Source: Actinopolymorpha rutila
GTDB lineage: Bacteria; Actinomycetota; Actinomycetes; Propionibacteriales; Actinopolymorphaceae
Assembly (NCBI RefSeq): GCF_013407855.1
Contig: NZ_JACBZH010000001.1
Coordinates: 5,580,001 to 5,644,000 of the forward strand
Length of the DNA stretch: 64,000 nucleotides
Direction of reading: 5' to 3'
Numbering within the stretch: the first letter of the stretch is position 1; each line of letters opens with the position of its first letter. Shown here piece by piece: positions 8,909-17,664 of the stretch. The notes under the pieces are model-generated. The model was not told where the DNA came from and did no database searches. It saw only the letters and a program-made list of their open reading frames with translations. A program made the translations under genes and the position numbers.

Positions 8909-9505
8909 ATGAGTTCTCTTCTGTACGGAGCCATCACCCGGCGCAGACTTGCTGCGCCCAGCACAGCCTCGCTTGCGTACACGAGCGAACCGGCCACGCA
9001 GGCTGCGAAGAGGGTGCGTCAGGCGGCACCTACGGCCGACCAGGTGCTGGACGAACCCGGCAAGGCGCAGGGCGGCCAGGAATCACTGCCCCTGGAACAG
9101 GTTGGCCGATGGCAGGACGCGGTGGCCGCACTGGTGCCTGCCGAGGTACTTGCTCTGCATGGCGTGGCGATGAGCTACGGATCAACGACCACCGGCAGTG
9201 GAGGTGACTCCGTTACCCGCATTACCTACCCGCACCAGATGATGGTTGTCTATCTGGTGCTCATGGTGCTCGCGGCTGGACTGTACCTGCTCTCGGTGAA
9301 AGAGGTTTCGGGCTGGCAGAACTGGGTGCGAGCGGCAATTCCTGTGGGCGCCTTCGTCGCCTGGACCATGATTCAGCCGAATACCGCCTTCGACGCCTTT
9401 CCATTCGGGTTCAGCTCGTTCGGCAGGGTCATGACAGGTCTGTTCCTTGCGGTCGGGCTCGGTATTCTGGCGAACGCGATGGCGAAGAAGGCGGACCAGA
9501 CGTAG
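8909..9505 (+). CDS. Membrane protein of unknown function
   Basis: 198 residues with a charged, Ala-rich N-terminal 70 residues, an amphipathic motif DAVAALVPAEVLALHG, then three predicted membrane spans (MMVVYLVLMVLAAGLYLL, WVRAAIPVGAFVAWTMI, VMTGLFLAVGLGILANAMA). It ends in basic AKKADQT. ATG 8909 follows GGAACGGGG. I recognise the VPAEVLALH-type motif as recurring in small bacterial membrane proteins, but know no function. It is not next to a recognisable partner. Confidence 0.7.
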   Translation: MSSLLYGAITRRRLAAPSTASLAYTSEPATQAAKRVRQAAPTADQVLDEPGKAQGGQESLPLEQVGRWQDAVAALVPAEVLALHGVAMSYGSTTTGSGGDSVTRITYPHQMMVVYLVLMVLAAGLYLLSVKEVSGWQNWVRAAIPVGAFVAWTMIQPNTAFDAFPFGFSSFGRVMTGLFLAVGLGILANAMAKKADQT

Positions 9506-9778
9506 TCGCATCAGCAGGGCCGGAGCTCACAAGGTGCCGCGTGTGTCGCAGCCGTTCGGCGGCAAGGCACGCTCGCCCCAGGGCCGCCCGGACGTCGGCC
9601 GCGCTGTTGCCGCCACACTTGACGCCGTAGAAGAGCACCGCGTTGGTCAACGTAACCCCTGCCGCGTAGACGGGGAGGTCCGTCGCGACACCGAGGTGCA
9701 TACACACCAGGATGTACTGATCTTCGTGGCACGCCTGCAAGCGCCCGACGACAGGCCGTGACCGCGCGAGCAGGTGTG

Positions 9779-10771
9779 TTACCTGGTGTGGCGCTCGGCC
9801 CACTCGCGCAGGTGTGAGGGCTCACCCGGACGCATCGCGCGGTCGATGTGCTCGATGACGTCGCCGAGTTGACCGCAGGCACGTTCGAGCTCGGCCTGCA
9901 TCCTGATGCGTTCGGTGACGGCGACCGACAGCAGGAGGCCGGTCAGGGCGATCGACCCGTTGAACAACTGCAGGATCGTCATCGTGTCGGACTGGTTCTT
10001 GCCGGCGAAGACCCCGTATCCCACCACCGCGGCGTGGATGGCTAACGCCGACGCGATGAGCCCCACCGGTGCCGCACCGGGTAGCTGGAAACGCCACGCG
10101 GCCCACACGAGCAACGGGAAGGCCACGAACACGACGCCCAGCGACCTTTCGGTGAGCAGCATCAGCCCGAACGTAGCCACCAGCAGCATCACGAACTCCG
10201 CAAGGCGCGCAGGGTCCACGTAGCGGTACCGGCGCCACGGGAGCTTGACCATGGTCAGCAACAACGGCGCGACGACGAGCACACCCATCGCATCGCCGGT
10301 CCACCAGGTCAGCCAGGTGGGGAGGACACGGTCAAGTGACACCACGCCGGTGGGCACGAGAAGCGTCGTCCCGACCGTGGAACTGATCAGCATCGCGGCG
10401 AGCGCACCGAGGAACACCAGAGCCAGGGCGTCCTTCAACCGGTCCAGCTCGATCCGGAAACCAACCCTTCACAGCATCCAGAAGGCGCACAGACATGCCA
10501 GCGTCGTACCGAAAGCGGTGGGTATCGCCACGATCACCGGGCCGGTGAACACATTGACGATCGCGGAACCCAGCAGGATTCCTGGCCACACGTCGATCCC
10601 GAGGGTGAGCAGCGCTACCACCGCGACCCCGGTAGGTGGCCAGAAAGGGCTGGTTCCTCCCTGATCGAGCCCGATCACCAGCCCGAGCTGCGAGGTAAGG
10701 CAGATGGCTGCCGCCAGGGCGAGGTTCTGGAGGACGACGATCACGTCTCGTCGAGGCTTGCGGAACTTCAT
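9779..10771 (-). pseudogene. MASE1-domain membrane protein interrupted by one in-frame TGA
   Basis: A single 331-codon frame encodes a MASE1 integral-membrane sensor domain (about eight spans) followed by a short helical tail. The N-terminal part (10469-10771) includes GGTSPFWPPTGVAVVALLTLG, and the C-terminal part (9779-10468) includes SSTVGTTLLV and TGDAMGVLVVAPLLL. They are in the same frame, separated only by TGA at 10469-10471 between FWML and RVGFRIELDRLKDALA. The usual C-terminal output domain (kinase, GGDEF or SpoIIE) is absent; the protein stops after EHIDRAMRPGEPSHLREW. Either a nonsense-mutated remnant, or the downstream part is translated separately from ATG 10438. Confidence 0.75.
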
Positions 10772-10871
10772 CGCCGTTTCACGCTACTCCCCGAAGGTGT
10801 GCCCTCCAGACGACGTTTCGGGCACTGGATGGGTAGGCCCCATGACAACACTGCCTTGACAGGAGGGCACT

Positions 10872-12134
10872 ATGGCGGGCGCGTCGGCTGTGCGGTCCGT
10901 CCTGGCCGGGTTGAGTGACACCCGGGGCTGGCAGGAGGACTTCTACCGGGATCTTCATCAACACCCCGAGCTGTCCCACCAGGAGAGGCGGACCGCCGGG
11001 AAGGTCGGCGAGCGGCTCGGCAGGGCCGGTTTCGACGTGCACGAAGGCGTCGGGACGACCGGTGTGGTGGGGGTGCTGCGCAACGGGGACGGTCCGACGG
11101 TGCTGTTGCGCGCGGACATGGACGCCCTGCCGATGCGGGAGACCACCGGACTGTCGTACGCCAGCACCGCCACGGCCACGGACGACGACGGCGACGAAGT
11201 ACCGGTCGCTCATTCCTGCGGGCACGACCTGCACGTGGCCTGCCTGCTCGGTGCCGCGACGCTGCTGGCAGACGGCGCCGCGCAGTGGAACGGGTCGCTG
11301 GTCGCGCTGTTCCAACCGGCCGAGGAGGCCGGAGACGGCGCCAAGGGCATGATCGACGCCGGTCTGGCGGAGCTGGTACCGACGCCGGACGTGGCGTTGG
11401 CCCAGCACGTGTTGCCGGCACCGGCCGGAGTCCTCGGCACCCGCTCCGGGCCCGTGCTGTCGGCCGCCGACAGCATCCGGATCACCCTGCACGGCCACGG
11501 CGGGCACGGGTCGATGCCGCAGGCGACGGTGGATCCGGTGGTGCTGGCCGCGATGATCGTGGTCCGGCTCCAGGCCGTCGTCTCCCGCGAGACGCCGCCG
11601 GAGGAGACAGCTGTCCTGACCGTCGGCAGCATCCAGGCAGGTACGAAGAGCAACATCATCCCCGACTCGGCCGAGCTGCAACTCAACGTGCGCACCTACA
11701 GCGAGCAGACCAGGCGCCAGGTCCTGGACGCCGTACGCCGCATCGTCATCGCCGAGTGCGATGCCTCCGGGTGTCCACAGGAGCCGGAGTTCGAACTGTT
11801 CGATCGCTTCCCGCTGACCAGCAACGACCCTGCCGCGACCGACAGGGTGATGCGGGCCTTCACCGAGGTCTTCGGCGAGAAGGTGCAGACGATGAAGCTG
11901 CAGACCGCGAGCGAGGACTTCAGCGACATCCCTTCGGCTCTGGGAGTGCCGTACACCTACTGGGGGCTCGGCGGGATCGAGGAGGACGCCTACCAGCGGG
12001 CGGCGGCCGCGGGTCGCATCAGTGAGGACGTCCCGGTGAACCACTCGCCGAAGTTCGCTCCCGTCATCCAGCCCACCCTCGATGTCGGGACCAAGGCGCT
12101 GGTCGTCGCCGCCATGGCCTGGCTGGCCGGCTGA
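10872..12134 (+). CDS. M20-family amidohydrolase (hippurate/IAA-amino acid hydrolase type)
   Basis: Cytoplasmic metal-dependent amidohydrolase of 420 residues cleaving N-acyl amino acids or similar amides. ATG 10872 follows AGGAGGG. Motifs: RDLHQHPELSHQE, LRADMDALPM, HSCGHDLHVACLLGAA, PAEEAGDGAKGMID and the dimerisation-domain GHGGHGSMPQATVDPV. TASEDFSDI carries the C-terminal metal-binding Glu-Asp. The FMN reductase gene follows after 37 bases with its own ribosome site, so the two may be co-transcribed. Confidence 0.92.
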   Translation: MAGASAVRSVLAGLSDTRGWQEDFYRDLHQHPELSHQERRTAGKVGERLGRAGFDVHEGVGTTGVVGVLRNGDGPTVLLRADMDALPMRETTGLSYASTATATDDDGDEVPVAHSCGHDLHVACLLGAATLLADGAAQWNGSLVALFQPAEEAGDGAKGMIDAGLAELVPTPDVALAQHVLPAPAGVLGTRSGPVLSAADSIRITLHGHGGHGSMPQATVDPVVLAAMIVVRLQAVVSRETPPEETAVLTVGSIQAGTKSNIIPDSAELQLNVRTYSEQTRRQVLDAVRRIVIAECDASGCPQEPEFELFDRFPLTSNDPAATDRVMRAFTEVFGEKVQTMKLQTASEDFSDIPSALGVPYTYWGLGGIEEDAYQRAAAAGRISEDVPVNHSPKFAPVIQPTLDVGTKALVVAAMAWLAG

Positions 12135-12171
12135 AGCGACCGGCTCACACCACCAGCTGAAGGAGATCAGC

Positions 12172-12741
12172 GTGAGGACGTACAAGGTCGGGTATTTCGT
12201 CGGCAGCCTTTCGTCCGCCTCCATCAACCGGATCCTCAGCAAGGCGCTGATCCGGCTGGCCCCGCAGGACCTGGATTTCACCGAGATCCCGATCGGCAAC
12301 CTGCCGCTCTACAGCCCCGACTTCGACAGCGACTACCCGCCCGAGCCGAAGGCCCTCAAGGACGCCATCGCCGCATCGGACGCCATCCTGTTCGTGACAC
12401 CTGAGTACAACCGGTCCATCCCGGGGCCGCTGAAGAACGCGATCGACTGGGCCTCGCGGCCCTACGGAAACAACTCGTTCGACCACCTGCCCGCGGCCGT
12501 CATCGGTGCTTCGCCGGGCAAGATCGGAACCGCCCTGGCGCAACAGGGCCTGCGCGCGGTCCTGAGTTTCTGCAACGCCAGGCAGATGACCGCTCCGGAG
12601 GCCTACATCACCTTCCAACCCGACGTGTTCACCGCCGACGGTGACGTCTCCGACGAGTCCACGGCCACCTTCCTCACCGACTACATGCGTGAGTTCCGCG
12701 TCCACATCGAGCGCGTGCTGACCGTCATCCCCCGTGCCTGA
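12172..12741 (+). CDS. NADPH-dependent FMN reductase family protein
   Basis: 189-residue flavodoxin-like reductase, reducing FMN, quinones or azo compounds with NAD(P)H. GTG 12172 lies after AAGGAGATCAGC. Hallmarks are VGSLSSASINRILSKAL (phosphate loop), FVTPEYNRSIPGPLKNAIDW and GASPGKIGTALAQQGLR. The 3' end faces the TRIC-like gene. Confidence 0.92.
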   Translation: MRTYKVGYFVGSLSSASINRILSKALIRLAPQDLDFTEIPIGNLPLYSPDFDSDYPPEPKALKDAIAASDAILFVTPEYNRSIPGPLKNAIDWASRPYGNNSFDHLPAAVIGASPGKIGTALAQQGLRAVLSFCNARQMTAPEAYITFQPDVFTADGDVSDESTATFLTDYMREFRVHIERVLTVIPRA

Positions 12742-12789
12742 AGGGGATCACGCGAGCGACGAACCAGCGACCCCGGCTCGTTCTGCCGC

Positions 12790-13434
12790 TCATCGTTCCG
12801 GTTCGTCCTTGGGTTGTCCTGGCGGCCGGGGCGCGTTCAGGCCGAACCGGACACCGACCATGCGGATGGCGAAGCAGGCGATCGCCGCGCACAACGCCGC
12901 GGGGACGCCGTAGACACCGAAGCGGATGGTGAGAACGGTGATCGTCGCGGCTACCAGGGCGGGGATGGCGTACAGCTCGCTGCGAAGAACGGTGGGGATC
13001 CGCTGGAGCAGGACGTCGCGCAGCGTTCCACCGCCGACTCCGGTGATCGCGCCCAGGATCACCGCCTGGGCAGGGCCCAACCCCATGTCGAGGGCCTTGC
13101 TGGCACCGGTGACCGCGAACAGGCTGAGCCCGGCGGCATCGAAGACCACGATCGGCCCGGACATCCGGTGCAGCCTGTGACCGAAGCCGAAGGCGATCAG
13201 GCTGCCCGCGGCGGCGACGGCCAGGTAACGCCAGTCGCTGAAGGTGGCCGGCGGCAGATAGTCGATCAGGATGTCGCGGAGGATGCCGCCGCCGAGCGCG
13301 GTGATCATGCCGAGAGTGACGACGCCGACGATGTCCAGCCGGGCAACGCGTACCGCGGTGAGGGCCCCGTTGAGCGCGAACGCGAAGGTTCCGGCCAGGT
13401 CCAGGGCGAGCAGTAGCGGATTCTCGGTGGTCAC
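12790..13434 (-). CDS. TRIC-type / UPF0126 membrane channel protein
   Basis: 214-residue protein with about seven membrane spans made of two inverted halves. Each half has the glycine signature: ITALGGGILRDIL in the first and ITGVGGGTLRDVL in the second. This is the bacterial YicG/UPF0126 family related to trimeric intracellular cation channels; probably a monovalent-cation channel. The start GTG 13434 lacks a clear ribosome site. The tail RPPGQPKDEPER is cytosolic and charged. Confidence 0.9.
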   Translation of the reverse strand: MTTENPLLLALDLAGTFAFALNGALTAVRVARLDIVGVVTLGMITALGGGILRDILIDYLPPATFSDWRYLAVAAAGSLIAFGFGHRLHRMSGPIVVFDAAGLSLFAVTGASKALDMGLGPAQAVILGAITGVGGGTLRDVLLQRIPTVLRSELYAIPALVAATITVLTIRFGVYGVPAALCAAIACFAIRMVGVRFGLNAPRPPGQPKDEPER

Positions 13435-13582
13435 CGAAGAGTTCTACACCGGGCCCGGGCACCTCACGCGTGCCGTTGCCCGCGCGCCGGGCCTCGGCGC
13501 ACCTCGGCACAGGGCAAGGGCAGATACGGGCACCCGGACCAGTCGGGAAATCGGCGAAGTTGCCAGCTCCATCTGTGAAGCG

Positions 13583-14329
13583 CTATCCGTGAAGCGCGTC
13601 GATCGAGGTCGCCGGGAGGGCGATCCAGCCCTCGCTCCTGGCGACGGACGCGTGTTCTTCAGGCAGCGGCTCGACCAGTCCCCGGCTGACCGCTCGCGCG
13701 GTCATGGCCGCGATCACCGCGTCGAACGCATCGTCGGAACGCCGGCACAGGTCGTCGTACTCACCGAGGCTCAGCCACGGCGCCGCGGTCAGGAGCACGT
13801 CCACGGATTCCCGCAGACTGTCGACGTTTCGGGCCCTCTTGTAACCACGCGATGGAAGGCCCCACCTCTTCAACGAAGCCGCGGGATACACCTCGGCCAC
13901 GGCTCCCGCGCCGGAGCGGTCCACCGACTGCCCGTCCCGCGCCAGCTGTGCGAGCAGCCCCGCGCATCGCATGGCGGTGTGCCCGATGCGGTCCGCCGCG
14001 ACGCTCAGCGGCATCAGGTCCGTCCTGTCGTGGGTGAAGATGTCGGTCGTACGGAGCGCCAGCCGGCGGCGCCCGTCCCGGCCGGCGAACTCGTGCGGAT
14101 CGGCCACGTCACCGGCCTGATGCGCGGTGACGAACGCGACGAACGGTTCCGGCCAGCCGAAGGGGCAGTCGATGCCGGCCTTCTCCGCTTCTCGAAGTGC
14201 CTCGAGTATCAGAGTGTCGTCGGCGCCGAGCGCGAGCCGGCGGACGGAAGCTCCTTCGGGTGACCAGTCGATCCACGCCACAGCCGTCTTCGCCGGCTCG
14301 GCGGCCAGGTCGACCCCTACGGTGAGCAC
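13583..14329 (-). CDS. DUF429 family protein (predicted RNase H-fold)
   Basis: 248 residues, starting MLTVGVDLAAEPAKTAVAWIDW, the first strand of an RNase H-like fold with a conserved Asp. Further DUF429 features are AGIDCPFGWPEPFV, LALRTTDIFTH and VAEVYPAASLKRWGL; DDAFDAVIAAMTARAV near the end supplies the last conserved Asp. Predicted nuclease or nucleotide-binding role is family inference only. GTG 14329 has GGCGG just upstream. It lies 19 bases downstream of the HhH membrane protein gene on the same strand. Confidence 0.82.
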   Translation of the reverse strand: MLTVGVDLAAEPAKTAVAWIDWSPEGASVRRLALGADDTLILEALREAEKAGIDCPFGWPEPFVAFVTAHQAGDVADPHEFAGRDGRRRLALRTTDIFTHDRTDLMPLSVAADRIGHTAMRCAGLLAQLARDGQSVDRSGAGAVAEVYPAASLKRWGLPSRGYKRARNVDSLRESVDVLLTAAPWLSLGEYDDLCRRSDDAFDAVIAAMTARAVSRGLVEPLPEEHASVARSEGWIALPATSIDALHG

Positions 14330-14348
14330 CCGCCAATGCTACGGGTGG

Positions 14349-15029
14349 TCAGTAGCGGAGGAAGACCGCGCGCTCGCCCAGGCCGTCCACGATCGGTGCC
14401 GGCAGGCTGGTGTAGGCGCCGAGTTCTGCTGCTCCGCTGAAGCCGCCTGCCTCCTCACGGGCACGGACGATCTCCTCGGCGTACGCCGGACGCAACTCCA
14501 GCATGTCAACCATCGCTTGCGCACTCGCGTGGTTGACGTCGACCAGGCCACCGTTGTCGTACGCACGGTTGGGCAGGTCGGGACGCCCGATCCGAAGCTC
14601 GCGCGCCATGCCCGGGTCCTTCTCCACCAGCGCACGGGCCTCCGCACGACGGGCGCGCGCGTGCTCCACCTGTGCGACGGCCGCCATGGAGTGCCAGTCG
14701 GACGCGCCGACCACCTGGGCACCGCGGCCGGTGTCGCCGAAGACCTCACGGCGCAGGCGGAACGACTGGATCGAACCCGCGATCATCGCCGCAACAAGGA
14801 GCGTGGTCGCCAGGCCGACCAGGGCCGAGTCGCTCGAGTCGGAGTCACTGCTTGACGGGTCGAGCATGAGGAGGACGAACGCCAGGGCCGTCGTGCCACC
14901 GATGGCGAGCGTCCAGTTGAGCAACGCTCGGCGCCGCAGTCTCGTCCAGGCATGCAGCACCGGCACCCAGCTGAGGAAGCCGACCAGGTAGATCGGGAGC
15001 AGTGCCCACAGCACGCTGCCCAGGATCAC
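14349..15029 (-). CDS. Membrane protein with C-terminal helix-hairpin-helix motif
   Basis: 226 residues with three predicted membrane spans at about 5-22, 37-57 and 70-88. A long charged helix follows (VEHARARRAEARALVEKDPG), then a ComEA-like helix-hairpin-helix: LVDVNHASAQAMVDMLELRP and AREEAGGFSGAAELGAY. HhH motifs usually bind DNA backbone; here the domain would face one side of the membrane. Start GTG 15029 has no obvious Shine-Dalgarno sequence. Function unknown. Confidence 0.75.
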   Translation of the reverse strand: MILGSVLWALLPIYLVGFLSWVPVLHAWTRLRRRALLNWTLAIGGTTALAFVLLMLDPSSSDSDSSDSALVGLATTLLVAAMIAGSIQSFRLRREVFGDTGRGAQVVGASDWHSMAAVAQVEHARARRAEARALVEKDPGMARELRIGRPDLPNRAYDNGGLVDVNHASAQAMVDMLELRPAYAEEIVRAREEAGGFSGAAELGAYTSLPAPIVDGLGERAVFLRY

Positions 15030-15229
15030 GTACCACGGCGGCCTGCTCGGCGTCGTCGGTACCTGAACAGGGGCGGGGTGAGTCAGTCGAGTACACCGAA
15101 CTTCCTATCGTGTTGACCAGTTCAGAGTGGGGTGCGGCCGAGCAGGCTTATCGGCGTCGGAACAGCAGGTCGCCGGAAGCTACTTCACCGCACCGGCATC
15201 AACCTGCCGTGAAACCGCGGCCGGCTGAG

Positions 15230-15682
15230 TCAGGTCGCCGCGCCTGGCCCGGGAAGCAGGTCGATGTCGCCGGCGTGCATCGGCTCGCCGCAGTGTGCGC
15301 AGCGCAGGTCGACGTGGCTGATCTCGCCGCACGCGTGGTGGCGGTAGAGCACCGGTGGCCCGGCCTTTCCGGCGAGCCACTTGTCGCCCCAGCCGACCAT
15401 GACCATCAGCAGGTCGAAGAGCTCGGCGCCCTTCTCGGTCAGGACGTACTCGAACCGCGGTCGCGCGTCGTATGGCCGGCGCTCGAGAATCCCGTTGTCC
15501 ACAAGGTGGTTCAGCCGTTCGGTCAGAACCTTGCGCGAGATCCCGAGGTCGGCCTGGATCTGCTCGAACCTGGTGAACCCGACGTACACGTCCCGCAGCA
15601 CCAGCGGTGACCAGGGCTCCCCGATGACGTCGAGGGTGCGCGCGATCGAGCACGCCATCTCACCGAAGTTCGTCCGTTGCAT
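15230..15682 (-). CDS. HxlR-family winged-helix transcriptional regulator
   Basis: 150-residue HxlR/MarR-like repressor or activator. The winged helix spans about 8-100: ARTLDVIGEPWSPLVLRDVYVG, FTRFEQIQADLGISRKVLTERLNHLVDNGILERRPYD. The C-terminal tail HHACGEISHVDLRCAHCGEPM carries paired Cys/His that could bind zinc or sense thiol stress. Divergent from the DHFR-like gene across a 92-base gap holding repeated GGAAC sites, so it probably controls both. Confidence 0.92.
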   Translation of the reverse strand: MQRTNFGEMACSIARTLDVIGEPWSPLVLRDVYVGFTRFEQIQADLGISRKVLTERLNHLVDNGILERRPYDARPRFEYVLTEKGAELFDLLMVMVGWGDKWLAGKAGPPVLYRHHACGEISHVDLRCAHCGEPMHAGDIDLLPGPGAAT

Positions 15683-15703
15683 GACGACAATCTAGCACCG
15701 TGG

Positions 15704-15756
15704 GGTTCCCTCAAGGAACTTCGACTGATATGGTCCTCTAAGTCTCCTCAAGGAAC
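15704..15756. promoter_or_regulatory. Repeated CTCAAGGAAC operator candidates between HxlR and its divergent target
   Basis: CTCAAGGAAC occurs at 15710-15719 and again at 15747-15756 in the same orientation, 37 bases apart. The first copy overlaps an inverted repeat GTTCC-N5-GGAAC (15705-15719). The spacing and location in the divergent promoter fit an HxlR-type operator pair. Confidence 0.55.
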
Positions 15757-15774
15757 CCAGGAAGGAAGTACGAC

Positions 15775-16368
15775 ATGAGCAAGGTCTTCGTCGCACTGGC
15801 GGTCTCGGTCGACGGTTACATCACCGGACGCGATCCCGGAGCCGGACGCGGGCTCGGCGACGCGACGATGCTGTTCGACTGGTACTTCGACGGTGACACG
15901 CCGAGTCGGGTCTTCGACGGGTTCAAGCTGAGCGAGCCCAGCGCGCGCGTCTTCGATGCCGTCGCCGGACGCGTCGGTGCCACCCTCGCCGGCCGCAACA
16001 CCTACGACGACTCCGGGTGGATCAACGGTGGTACGCCACACCCGGCCGCGCCACTGGTCGTTCTGACTCATCGGCCGATCACGGAGCTGCCCGAGCGTCA
16101 GACGCTGGTCACGACCGGAATCGAGGACGCGGTGGCGGCCGCGAAGGACGTTGCCGGCGGCAAGGACGTCGGCCTGATGGGCGGCGGCGTCACGACCGCG
16201 GCGCTGGCGGCCGGCCTCGTCGACGAGGTGATCCTGCACCAGATCCCGATCCTGCTCGGCGGCGGCCGGCCCTTCTTCCAGTCGCTCCCGGAGCACGTGC
16301 GGCTCGAACTCGTCGAGGCCGTTCCGGCGCCGGGCGTCACCCACCTGCACTACAAGGTGGTCCGATGA
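15775..16368 (+). CDS. Dihydrofolate reductase-like (RibD C-terminal fold) protein
   Basis: 197-residue member of the DHFR-like/RibD_C family. MSKVFVALAVSVDGYITG is the first strand with the nucleotide loop; GRNTYDDSGWINGG and LMGGGVTTAALAAGLVDEVILHQIPILLGGGRPFF are diagnostic. Likely an NAD(P)H reductase of unknown substrate. ATG 15775 follows AGGAAGGAAG. Clustered with the HxlR regulator and the PPOX reductase, suggesting an oxidative or xenobiotic response unit. Confidence 0.9.
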   Translation: MSKVFVALAVSVDGYITGRDPGAGRGLGDATMLFDWYFDGDTPSRVFDGFKLSEPSARVFDAVAGRVGATLAGRNTYDDSGWINGGTPHPAAPLVVLTHRPITELPERQTLVTTGIEDAVAAAKDVAGGKDVGLMGGGVTTAALAAGLVDEVILHQIPILLGGGRPFFQSLPEHVRLELVEAVPAPGVTHLHYKVVR

Positions 16369-16410
16369 TCTTCGTCACACACACCCCTACGCCGCTGAAG
16401 GAGCACTCTC

Positions 16411-16794
16411 ATGCTTGATCCCGACGTCCGCCGCGTACTCGACGGCGCCTCGTTCGCTCACCTCGCCACCGTTCTCCCCGACGGCTCGCCGCACAGCACG
16501 CCGGTCTACGTCGGCGCGCACGGCGACCGGATCGTCTTCTTCACCGGCCCCGGCGTACGCAAGGAACGCAACCTGCGGCGCGACCCTCGGGTGGCGCTGT
16601 CGATCGCGCCCGTCGACAACCCGTACCAGCCCGTCGCCATCCGTGGCCGGGTCGTCGAGTGGATCGAGGGCGACGCAGCGTGGGAGATCGTCGACCGGCT
16701 GGCGATGAAGTACACCGGTACGACATATCCCCGCGAGCAGGAACGCATCGTCGCCGTGATCGAGCCCGTACGACAGACGGTCGGCATCGGCTGA
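16411..16794 (+). CDS. PPOX-class F420-dependent oxidoreductase
   Basis: 127-residue split-barrel flavin/F420 protein. HLATVLPDGSPHSTPVYVGAHGDRIVFFT and RKERNLRRDPRVALSIAP are the cofactor-binding core of the PPOX family; F420 use is typical of actinobacterial members of this type. ATG 16411 follows GAAGGAG. It comes 42 bases after the DHFR-like gene and probably shares its transcript. Confidence 0.88.
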   Translation: MLDPDVRRVLDGASFAHLATVLPDGSPHSTPVYVGAHGDRIVFFTGPGVRKERNLRRDPRVALSIAPVDNPYQPVAIRGRVVEWIEGDAAWEIVDRLAMKYTGTTYPREQERIVAVIEPVRQTVGIG

Positions 16795-16816
16795 GAACGC
16801 CATGACCCGCCCGCGG

Positions 16817-16848
16817 GGGCCGGCCCGGTCGCTACCCGGGACCGGCCC
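16817..16848. terminator. Bidirectional terminator hairpin
   Basis: GGGCCGG at 16817-16823 pairs with CCGGCCC at 16842-16848, extended inward by CCCGG/CCGGG with one bulged A and a 7-base loop. It sits exactly between the convergent PPOX and ABC permease genes. Confidence 0.7.
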
Positions 16849-16854
16849 GAGCGG

Positions 16855-17664
16855 TCAGCGGCGGCTGGCCTTCTGGAACTGGCGTACCGACAGCGGCACG
16901 AACACGACCAGGATCAGCACGACCCACCCCAGCGTGTAGATGACGGGATGCTGCAGGGCCCACGAGTCCGGGACCGGTCCACGCGGGTCGACGTTGCCGA
17001 ACAGCTCGCGCGATGCCTGCGTGACCGTGGAGACGGGGTTCCACTCCACGAAGACCCGAAGACCGCTGGCGAAGGACTCGGTGGGTACGAACGCGTTGGA
17101 CACGAACGTCAACGGGAAGATGACGATGAACGACGCGTTGTTGATCACTTCCGGGCTCGGGACCAGCAGTCCGACGTAGGCCATCACCCAGCTGATCGCG
17201 TAGGCGAACAACAGCAGGAGGGCGAACGCGAACAGCGCCTTCAGGATCCCCTCACGGATCCGCCAGCCGATCAACAGGCCGGTGGACGCCATGATGATCA
17301 GGGACAGCACGTTGTACGCGACGTCGGAGGTCGTACGCCCGGTGAGCACCGCCGAGCGGGACATCGGCAGCGACCGGAACCGATCGATGATGCCCTTCTG
17401 CATGTCCTCCGCGAGCCCCGCACCGGTGAAGGTGGCGCCGAACACGACGGTCTGGGCGAAGATGCCGCCGATCAGGAACTCGCGGTAGGGCACCGCGCCA
17501 CCGGGATCGATGGCGCCGCCGAACACGAACGCGAACAACAGCACGAACATGATCGGTGAGATCAGCACGAACACCAGGATGTCGGGGACGCGCTTGATCT
17601 TGATCAGGTTGCGGCGGGCGACGATCCACCCGTCGACGACCGCTCCGACAGGGCCGGTGCTCAT
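16855..17664 (-). CDS. ABC-2 type (DrrB-like) exporter permease
   Basis: 269-residue integral membrane subunit with six predicted spans and the ABC-2 signature around EDMQKGIIDRFRSLPMSRSAVLTGR and a C-terminal EWNPVSTVTQASRELFGN loop, as in daunorubicin-resistance DrrB-type permeases. The start overlaps the stop of the ATPase gene by 4 bases (ATGA), so the two are translationally coupled and form one drug or lipid exporter. Confidence 0.94.
   Translation of the reverse strand: MSTGPVGAVVDGWIVARRNLIKIKRVPDILVFVLISPIMFVLLFAFVFGGAIDPGGAVPYREFLIGGIFAQTVVFGATFTGAGLAEDMQKGIIDRFRSLPMSRSAVLTGRTTSDVAYNVLSLIIMASTGLLIGWRIREGILKALFAFALLLLFAYAISWVMAYVGLLVPSPEVINNASFIVIFPLTFVSNAFVPTESFASGLRVFVEWNPVSTVTQASRELFGNVDPRGPVPDSWALQHPVIYTLGWVVLILVVFVPLSVRQFQKASRR

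Noticed and set aside
9429..9701. Minus-strand frame with MHLGVATDLPVYAAGVTLTNAVLFYGVKCG
   Set aside because: It looks partly protein-like, but overlaps the 3' end of the plus-strand membrane protein, has no ribosome site and matches no family I know.
10469..10471. TGA in the MASE1 gene as a recoding (read-through or selenocysteine) site
   Set aside because: Context TGA-AGG is not a known leaky context, no selenocysteine element is seen, and the residue position is not one where Cys or Sec is expected.
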